Assembly (NCBI GenBank): GCA_964625615.1
Contig: CAZVDU010000061.1
Coordinates: 1 to 22,785 of the forward strand
Length of the DNA: 22,785 bases
Source of the DNA: M269 sp964625615
GTDB lineage: Bacteria > Pseudomonadota > Gammaproteobacteria > Enterobacterales > Alteromonadaceae
Reading direction: 5' to 3'
In this document: piece after piece, positions 8,756-13,266 of the stretch
How positions within the stretch are numbered: the stretch's first letter is position 1
Layout of the letters: every line of letters begins with the position of its first letter
Made by a program: the position numbers and the translations under genes
The notes under the pieces: model-generated
The model's database searches: none
The model's input: the letters and a program-made list of their open reading frames with translations, nothing else
Told to the model about the DNA's origin: nothing

Positions 8756-9349
8756 ATGCAAAAACGTTGCGCTTGGGTCAATGATGATCCCGTTTATCAG
8801 GAATATCACGATAATGTTTGGGGGCGCCCCGAATATGATAGCCAGCAGTTGTTCGAGAAGCTATGTTTAGACGGGCAACAGGCGGGCTTGAGTTGGATTA
8901 CAATTTTAAAGAAGCAAGCAAACTACCGCGCAGCCTTTCATCAATTTGACCCTAATAAGATTGTCCTGATGACAGAGGAGGATGTTGAGCGGCTCATGCA
9001 AGATAAAGGCATTGTGCGTAATCGTTTAAAAATAAACTCAATTATTAAGAATGCGCGTGCTTATTTGGCTATAGAAGCCGATGGAGAAAGCTTCAGTGAT
9101 TTTATTTGGCAATTTGTTGGTCACCAAACCATTATTAATCAATGGCAAGACAAGAGTCAGGTACCTGTAACGACACCTGAGTCTGACGCAATGTCTAAAC
9201 GGTTAAAAAAGATTGGGTTCAGTTTTGTCGGATCCACGATTTGTTATGCTTTTATGCAAGCTGTTGGTATGGTCAACGACCACATCATTGACTGTATTTC
9301 CTATCAACCTTGTATCGACGATATTCCAGAACATAAGAGGCAGAACTAG
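8756..9349 (+). CDS. tag: DNA-3-methyladenine glycosylase I
   Basis: A base-excision repair enzyme that removes 3-methyladenine from alkylated DNA (HhH superfamily, zinc-stabilised). The 197-residue product aligns along its length with E. coli Tag. The zinc ligands are all present: Cys5, His18 (YHDN), His176 and Cys180 (VNDHIIDC). The base-pocket Tyr17 and the QAGLSW core with its Trp are kept. The residue equivalent to E. coli Glu38 is Asp39 here (CLDGQQAGLSW), a conservative change. I chose the ATG at 8756 because MQKRCAW aligns with the E. coli start; an in-frame ATG at 8744 would add four residues, and neither has a strong Shine-Dalgarno. It ends 7 bp from the convergent DUF2489 gene. In Pseudomonas tag also lies next to glyQS. 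Confidence 0.95.
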   Translation: MQKRCAWVNDDPVYQEYHDNVWGRPEYDSQQLFEKLCLDGQQAGLSWITILKKQANYRAAFHQFDPNKIVLMTEEDVERLMQDKGIVRNRLKINSIIKNARAYLAIEADGESFSDFIWQFVGHQTIINQWQDKSQVPVTTPESDAMSKRLKKIGFSFVGSTICYAFMQAVGMVNDHIIDCISYQPCIDDIPEHKRQN

Positions 9350-9356
9350 CCTCACT

Positions 9357-9812
9357 TCAATGGATGTTAAACGTCTTAAGTTTGGTGACTTCGGGAAGTA
9401 TGGAGGTTTCAAGCTCGGCTTCCCATTCTGCGCGTTGAATATCTTGCCTCAGTCGATCTTTCTTTGGTAATTGCTCGCGCTCTTTATGTGTTGGCATATG
9501 CTCTACTTTGCCGTAAAGGGCGTAAATAGAAGGGTATATACTTGCATAGTCAGGTGGTTCTTTTGCTGGAATAGCGGTGAGAAGGTTACAGATACGGATG
9601 CAACCCTCTGACAAGTCACATTGTTGCTGTTCCATTGCTTTAGCGATAACCTGAATACTTTCGGTAATACTGTCTATGCGTTTTTGTCTTGCAAGCTCTT
9701 GTCGCCTATTTTGTCGCTTGAGTTCCCATAACAACTTACCAGCATAAAAACCTAAGCCTGCGATAACTAGCACTGCAAGTGTGAAAAAAAAGATTAACAT
9801 GGTTTGAGACAT
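9357..9812 (-). CDS. DUF2489 family inner-membrane-anchored protein
   Basis: A 151-residue protein with one N-terminal membrane helix (residues ~5-28, LIFFFTLAVLVIAGLGFYAG) followed by a charged cytoplasmic helical domain. Typical of the DUF2489 family are SIQVIAKAMEQQQCDLSEGC, the YPSIYALYGKVEHMPTHKER stretch and a final acidic/basic helix (KKDRLRQDIQRAEWEAELE). Function is unknown. It lies 38 bp downstream of yihI on the same strand, a pairing found in other gammaproteobacteria, where hemN often follows; here hemN is absent because tag converges immediately downstream. The Shine-Dalgarno is weak; Met5 is an alternative start. Confidence 0.8.
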   Translation of the reverse strand: MSQTMLIFFFTLAVLVIAGLGFYAGKLLWELKRQNRRQELARQKRIDSITESIQVIAKAMEQQQCDLSEGCIRICNLLTAIPAKEPPDYASIYPSIYALYGKVEHMPTHKEREQLPKKDRLRQDIQRAEWEAELETSILPEVTKLKTFNIH

Positions 9813-9850
9813 AAAATTAATAATTGAAAAGTTTTAAGGTTAATAGATGA

Positions 9851-10273
9851 TTACTGCGCTGGTGGATCATTATCTTCTGATTCATCGGTAATACCTAATA
9901 AGTCGCAGAGTACTTTGTGGCGATCTAGCGTGGTATTAATGTAGTCGTTTTCGACGTAACTCAGCTTTTCGTTGTTATCTTGTCGATCTAACAAATCCAT
10001 TAGTTTTTGATCAGCTTCAATGGCGTTGAGCTCTTGCTGAGGTGTCGCGTAACGTTTCTTCGGCTCAGACTTTTGTGTCTTTGGCTCTGCTATAAGCTTG
10101 ACAGGCTTTTTACTGCCAACACGCGGATCTTTTGCTGATGTGTTCGTATTGCTTTCTTTTTTGGCCGATACATCGTTATGGCGGCTGCCAGCAGGTTTGC
10201 CTTTTGGCTTCCGCACTCGCTTTTCTTGCTCTCTGACGGCTTTAGGTTTTCTCGGTGGACGTGATTTAGGCAT
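9851..10273 (-). CDS. yihI: YihI-type Der GTPase-activating protein
   Basis: YihI stimulates the GTPase Der (EngA) and so tunes 50S ribosome assembly. The 140-residue product has a very basic, disordered N-terminus (KSRPPRKPKAVREQEKRVRK), then the family signature DPRVGSKKP (residues 49-57). A helical core TPQQELNAIEADQKLMDLLD follows, then an acidic C-terminus (ITDESEDNDPP). Length and layout match E. coli YihI except for a shorter acidic tail. AAGGTC about 7 bp upstream supports the ATG. It is the first gene of a yihI-DUF2489 pair. Upstream is a long non-coding region with a probable CsrC-like RNA, as in E. coli, where csrC lies directly before yihI. Confidence 0.85.
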   Translation of the reverse strand: MPKSRPPRKPKAVREQEKRVRKPKGKPAGSRHNDVSAKKESNTNTSAKDPRVGSKKPVKLIAEPKTQKSEPKKRYATPQQELNAIEADQKLMDLLDRQDNNEKLSYVENDYINTTLDRHKVLCDLLGITDESEDNDPPAQ

Positions 10274-10431
10274 TAAAAGACCTTAATTGTAATAACGGCG
10301 ATAATTTTAGCATGAGCTGAAAAGATTTAATAAGGCTGGTGCTGAACGAATACGTTTAAGTGTGTTATAGATGCGGTTCTAGCTTATAAAGGTAGGTGAT
10401 ATTATTAATTTTACTTTGCCATAGCACATAG

Positions 10432-10462
10432 AAAAAAAGCGATAGTCTAACTATCGCTTTTT
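10432..10462 (-). terminator. intrinsic terminator of the CsrC-like RNA (bidirectional)
   Basis: A perfect 7-bp stem GCGATAG/CTATCGC with a 5-nt loop, flanked by A-tracts and T-tracts. On the minus strand it is followed by seven T (10438-10432), a classic intrinsic terminator. The plus strand has five T, so it could also stop transcription the other way. Confidence 0.85.
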
Positions 10463-10692
10463 AGTAATCTTGAGTGCCAAGTAGCACTTCTCCCACTGTT
10501 CACATTGAACTTAGTTGATTCCCTATCATCACTTCTTTTGTTTTTATTATTTGAGAAGCTCAATTATTATTATCGGCCTTCTTGGCACTTTTTATTTTAT
10601 TCCCGCAATCTTCCCTAAGAACGCAATGACTGCTGACTTAGCGTCTATCAACATCCGTGATTTTTATTAGTACCTTCCGTGGACGTCATCTG
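10432..10692 (-). ncRNA. candidate CsrB/CsrC (RsmY/Z)-family CsrA-sequestering sRNA
   Basis: This non-coding stretch of about 260 bp on the minus strand ends in a strong intrinsic terminator and lies directly upstream of yihI, the position and orientation of csrC in E. coli (yihA/engB-csrC-yihI; here cytochrome c4 is interposed). On the transcript strand there are six GGA motifs (at 10678, 10656, 10614, 10603, 10522 and 10493). Three sit in loops of small hairpins: GTCC-ACGGAA-GG(T)AC (10684-10670), ATCA-CGGATGT-TGAT (10661-10647) and TGAT-AGGGA-ATCA (10528-10516). CsrA-binding GGA loops look like this. A 9-bp stem AGTGCCAAG/CTTGGCACT closes positions 10586-10471 and encloses further short stems. 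No coding frame with a Shine-Dalgarno is apparent. The 5' end is uncertain: a -10 TATTCT at 10705-10700 gives a start near 10692, but TACTAA at 10672-10667 would give one near 10660. Family assignment rests on synteny plus motif content. Confidence 0.62.
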
Positions 10693-10699
10693 CATTAGA

Positions 10700-10738
10700 A
10701 GAATACACCAAACATAAACATTTACAACTTATTTACAA
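10700..10738 (-). promoter_or_regulatory. candidate promoter and 11-bp-spaced direct repeat upstream of the CsrC-like RNA
   Basis: On the minus strand TTGTAAAT occurs twice, at 10738-10731 and 10727-10720, exactly 11 bp (one helical turn) apart. The second copy doubles as a possible -35 (TTGTAA) with TATTCT 16 bp downstream. TGTAA matches half of the GacA/UvrY box found before csr/rsm RNAs, but the palindromic other half (CTTACA) is not present, so the regulator is uncertain. Confidence 0.4.
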
Positions 10739-10740
10739 AT

Positions 10741-10779
10741 AAAAACACCAAAAAAATGACTTTTTTCTCACACGGTGTC
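10741..10779 (-). terminator. probable terminator of the cytochrome c4 gene
   Basis: On the minus strand ACACC (10778-10774) pairs with GGTGT (10749-10745) around an inner AAAAAA-GTCA-TTTTTT hairpin, followed by T-rich sequence, 25 bp after the cytochrome stop. The outer stem is asymmetric, so it is weaker than the neighbouring terminator. Confidence 0.45.
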
Positions 10780-10804
10780 AAAAAAATATCACTTTTGGCT
10801 ATTT

Positions 10805-11428
10805 TTAATGCAATCCACCTAAGTATTTAGACAGTATATCGATATCTTCGTCAGTTAATCTCTTAGCAATATCTTGCATCATACCATTAGGGTCATTCGC
10901 TCTTTGACCTGAACGGAAAGCTTCTAATTGTGATTTTACATAAGCCGCGTGTTGACCACTGATATCTGGGAATTTAGCTAGACCCATTCCATCACCTCTA
11001 GGTCCATGACAAGCGATACAAGCGGCAATGCCTCTTTCATTGTCACCGCCACGGTAGAGTTTTTCACCAACTGCGATAACATCTTCAGGTGTTGTTCCTT
11101 CAGATGGCTTTTGGTCCAATAAGAAAGCTGCGATATCCATCATATCTTGATCAGATAAACCTGCTGCCATGCCATTCATAACCGCATTGTTTCTGCCTTC
11201 TGCACCGCCAGTTTGTGATGCAAGCTTAAAATCGTTAAGTTGCTTAATAATATATTCCGAGTGTTGGCCTGCCAACTTAGGGTTAATATCGACCAAGCTA
11301 TTTCCATCAGAACCGTGGCATGCCGCACAGCTTACAAATTTCTGTTTTCCAGCTTCTGGGTCACCTGCCGCTTGGATACCAAAAGAGGTTCCTACAAGGA
11401 CGAAAAATATAAGGCCAAGTCTTTTCAT
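10805..11428 (-). CDS. dihaem cytochrome c4
   Basis: A periplasmic or membrane-associated electron carrier of 207 residues, typically passing electrons from the bc1 complex or other donors to terminal oxidases. A signal peptide (MKRLGLIFFVLVGTSFGIQA, cleavage near Ala20-Ala21) precedes two cytochrome c domains. Haem-binding motifs are Cys34-Ala-Ala-Cys37-His38 and Cys137-Ile-Ala-Cys140-His141. Axial Met candidates lie in NNAVMNGMAAG and NGMMQDIA, one per domain. The repeated GQH...YxxxQL pattern in both halves shows the internal duplication typical of c4. The start at 11428 is preferred over upstream in-frame starts because it gives a clean signal peptide and is preceded by GAGAG. It diverges from engB, as cytochrome c4 does next to engB in Pseudomonas. 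Confidence 0.93.
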   Translation of the reverse strand: MKRLGLIFFVLVGTSFGIQAAGDPEAGKQKFVSCAACHGSDGNSLVDINPKLAGQHSEYIIKQLNDFKLASQTGGAEGRNNAVMNGMAAGLSDQDMMDIAAFLLDQKPSEGTTPEDVIAVGEKLYRGGDNERGIAACIACHGPRGDGMGLAKFPDISGQHAAYVKSQLEAFRSGQRANDPNGMMQDIAKRLTDEDIDILSKYLGGLH

Positions 11429-11474
11429 GTTTGCTCTCGTTCTGATTATGCAGATAATTTTTTTATTAGCGCCT

Positions 11475-11503
11475 ATTTTACACAATTCACTGTATTGTAA
11501 AAT
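11475..11503 (-). promoter_or_regulatory. inverted repeat overlapping the likely cytochrome c4 promoter
   Basis: Perfect 8-bp arms ATTTTACA (11475-11482) and TGTAAAAT (11496-11503) around 13 bp. On the minus strand the arms contain TTTACA and TAAAAT, which could serve as -35 and -10 (15-17 bp spacing depending on register), about 47-75 bp upstream of the start codon. It may be a promoter, an operator or both. Confidence 0.35.
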
Positions 11504-11554
11504 GTTTTCCAAAGGATAAATGCGTATTCAGTGCCGTTATTGCACACAAAAGCG

Positions 11555-11560
11555 TATAAT
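11555..11560 (+). promoter_or_regulatory. candidate -10 box for engB
   Basis: A perfect TATAAT 60 bp upstream of the engB TTG start. No good -35 is found 16-18 bp upstream, so the promoter is only tentative. Confidence 0.3.
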
Positions 11561-11620
11561 TCGTGTAAACATAGGGTCTATTGTGACCTTTAGTGCCCAC
11601 TTTTACAGCGAGAGATTAAA

Positions 11621-12220
11621 TTGAGCCGATACACCCAAGCAACGTTTTCGACCAGTGCCCCAGATATTCGTCACTTTAAGGAAGACTGTGGGATTGAAGT
11701 GGCCTTTGCAGGACGTTCTAATGCCGGAAAGAGTAGCGCACTTAATCGTTTAACACGCCAAAAAGGCCTTGCTAGGACGAGTAAAACACCTGGTCGAACG
11801 CAAATGATTAATGTATTTGAGCTGGACGAAGACCGCCGACTCGTTGATTTACCGGGTTATGGTTACGCGAAAGTGCCCTTGGCAATGAAGAACAAATGGC
11901 AGAAAGCTCTCAGCGAATACCTTGCTAGTAGAAAAAGCTTGAGAGGTTTGGTGGTACTCATGGACATCCGCCATCCTTTCAAAGATTTAGATCAACAGCT
12001 TATTCAATGGGCCGTAGATAGCGAGTTGCCAGTGCTTGCTTTGCTTACAAAAGCAGACAAGTTAAAGTCTGGTAAGCGTAAGGCACAGCTTTTAATGGCT
12101 CGTGAAGCAAGCTTGGCATTTTGTGGAGACATCACCGTTAATGTCTTTTCGTCATTATCAGGTATCGGGTTAAATGACGTAGAGTCTAAACTAGACGAAT
12201 GGTTCGAGTTTTCGGATTGA
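11621..12220 (+). CDS. engB: ribosome-biogenesis GTPase EngB (YihA/YsxC)
   Basis: A TRAFAC-class GTPase needed for late 50S subunit assembly; 199 residues, very similar throughout to E. coli YihA. The G motifs are complete: G1 GRSNAGKSSA (residues 31-40), G2/switch I RTSKTPGRTQ (52-61), G3 DLPGYGYA (76-83), G4 TKAD (143-146) and G5 SSLSG. The initiator must be TTG: the in-frame upstream region has no ATG or GTG before a stop at 11591, and the next internal Met is too late to keep G1. A weak GAGAG lies 7 bp before it. A TTG start implies modest translation. It diverges from cytochrome c4. Confidence 0.95.
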   Translation: MSRYTQATFSTSAPDIRHFKEDCGIEVAFAGRSNAGKSSALNRLTRQKGLARTSKTPGRTQMINVFELDEDRRLVDLPGYGYAKVPLAMKNKWQKALSEYLASRKSLRGLVVLMDIRHPFKDLDQQLIQWAVDSELPVLALLTKADKLKSGKRKAQLLMAREASLAFCGDITVNVFSSLSGIGLNDVESKLDEWFEFSD

Positions 12221-12549
12221 GACAATAATATTCTGGACTGATTAGCGAGAGTTGATTGGTGGAATTTAAAAAAGTCATGTGCCCCCTGATTTAGCTTATT
12301 CATGTATTAAGTATCTATAAGTGCCAACCTGGGCAATTTATCAACCTGTTACAATTTTGATGAGGTTTTTACGAATCACTGCTATGTGAACTAACTACTT
12401 TAGAGGTTTAATACGGACCAACTGAACATGTGGCAGCGCATACTAACTCTTCCTATTAATGGAAACGTGACTTTCCCTGTTAGCTATACCATTTCGACTG
12501 TTCAGGTCATTTATTATCAAAATTGGATATTTTTAAAGAGGACGTATAT
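12221..12549. other. non-coding interval with nested inverted repeats upstream of the beta-barrel gene
   Basis: No convincing gene lies here. Nested inverted repeats occupy 12422-12505: CTGAACA/TGTTCAG (12422-12428 and 12499-12505), CTAAC/GTTAG (12443-12447 and 12479-12483) and GGAAA/TTTCC (12461-12465 and 12472-12476). An alternative TTCC/GGAA pairing (12450-12453 with 12461-12464) would compete with the innermost stem. This could be a structured 5' leader of the downstream gene. No clear engB terminator and no convincing promoter were found. Confidence 0.4.
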
Positions 12550-13098
12550 ATGAAACAGAAAATTGCTTTTACCTTAGCACTCCTTGCTTGTTCAACATTC
12601 GCAAGTGCTGATTGGGTAGGAAGTGTAAACTACAGTCGTTTTTCAGATGACATAGTGTCACAAGGAGTTGATCTTGGCGCTGTTGGCTTTACTGCTGGTT
12701 ATCGCTTTGATATTGCCGAAAACATTAGGCTTGTTCCTGAAGTTCGAGCCGGTTTTGGATTTGGTGGCGACACCATAACGACCGACTTTTCTAACGATAT
12801 ACAAGCTGATTTCGAAATCAATAGTTATGTTGGTGTTTCTCTGCGAGGTGAGTATATTCTAACCGATGATATATATGTTTATGGAGTGACGTCGTATCAG
12901 AATGTTGAATCAAAAGTTGATGGGGTGCGCGCTGGGGGCGTTGATGTATTTTTTGATTCACAGTCATCAAACGATACAGAGCTTGGTTTAGGTGCTGGTG
13001 TTGGTTGGCAAATCAACGAACGTAACGCGGTAGAAGCATCTTACGAAAACTTCGACGGAACTGACGTTATAACAGTCGGCTATCGAGTTAATTTCTAG
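12550..13098 (+). CDS. small outer-membrane beta-barrel protein (OmpA/OmpX-like fold)
   Basis: A 182-residue exported protein. The signal peptide MKQKIAFTLALLACSTFASA is cut before DWVG. The mature part is an alternating-strand barrel (GAVGFTAGYRFDI, IRLVPEVRAGFGFGG, SYVGVSLRGEYILTDDIYVYGVTSYQN, LGLGAGVGWQI, NAVEASYENF). It ends with the Phe-terminated outer-membrane signal ITVGYRVNF expected by the BAM machinery. About eight strands fit the 162-residue mature size. The ATG at 12550 is preferred: AAAGAGG lies 8 bp upstream, whereas an in-frame TTG at 12523 would spoil the signal peptide. The exact family and ligand are not recognisable. It is an accessory gene placed inside the usually short engB-polA interval. 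Confidence 0.8.
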   Translation: MKQKIAFTLALLACSTFASADWVGSVNYSRFSDDIVSQGVDLGAVGFTAGYRFDIAENIRLVPEVRAGFGFGGDTITTDFSNDIQADFEINSYVGVSLRGEYILTDDIYVYGVTSYQNVESKVDGVRAGGVDVFFDSQSSNDTELGLGAGVGWQINERNAVEASYENFDGTDVITVGYRVNF

Positions 13099-13128
13099 CA
13101 TCATTTGTTATTTTATTCAGTTGCCAAT

Positions 13129-13156
13129 AAAAAAAGCCCCATGGTAAGTGGGGCTT
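13129..13156 (-). terminator. strong intrinsic terminator downstream of polA
   Basis: On the minus strand AAGCCCCA (13156-13149) pairs perfectly with TGGGGCTT (13141-13134) across a 7-nt loop; the last two Ts of the stem begin a run of seven Ts (13135-13129). On the plus strand no T-tract follows, so it mainly terminates minus-strand RNA. Confidence 0.88.
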
Positions 13157-13222
13157 AAACACAACAGGGAAACACAATAAAATCATAAGTTCAGACTACA
13201 GTGTTTCCAATTAGTTCCGTAT
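13129..13222 (-). ncRNA. candidate small RNA at the Spot 42/ErsA position (polA-engB interval)
   Basis: In the 168 bp between the polA stop and the convergent barrel gene, the minus strand can encode an RNA of about 90 nt. An 8-bp perfect stem GGAAACAC (13208-13201) / GTGTTTCC (13175-13168) has a 25-nt loop, followed by a short linker CTGTTGTGTTT and the strong terminator. A possible promoter is TTGAGA (13259-13254) with TATTTT (13237-13232, 16-bp spacing) just after the polA stop; the 5' end is uncertain. In E. coli and vibrios spf (Spot 42), and in Pseudomonas ersA, occupy this place on the polA strand. I see no sequence match to Spot 42, so homology is not claimed. It may instead be a 3'-UTR-derived RNA of polA. 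Confidence 0.5.
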
Positions 13223-13266
13223 TTATTCGAAAAAATACTACTTTTTAGAAAATTCTCAAAGTTTGG

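Noticed and set aside
10432..10692. 6S RNA, tmRNA, SRP RNA or RNase P RNA
   Set aside because: Neither the hallmark sequences (such as the terminal CCA of tmRNA or the SRP GGAAGCAG-like loop) nor the neighbouring genes expected of these RNAs are present.
10720..10738. Canonical GacA box TGTAAG-N6-CTTACA
   Set aside because: Only direct half-sites are found; the palindromic arrangement is missing.
12461..12469. Pairing of the polA-adjacent sRNA (GTGTTTCC) with the barrel leader (GGAAACGTG)
   Set aside because: Eight pairs with two wobbles is within chance, the sRNA side is locked in its own stem, and the transcript start of the barrel gene is unknown.
12550..13098. Barrel protein as a lipoprotein via LLAC
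   Set aside because: Leu at -2 is a poor lipobox residue, and the ASA-D signal peptidase I site plus Phe-terminated barrel signal fit better.
13129..13222. Direct Spot 42 homology
   Set aside because: The conserved Spot 42 5' region (GUAGGGUACAGAGG-like) is not seen; only position and terminator agree, so it is reported as a candidate without a gene name.
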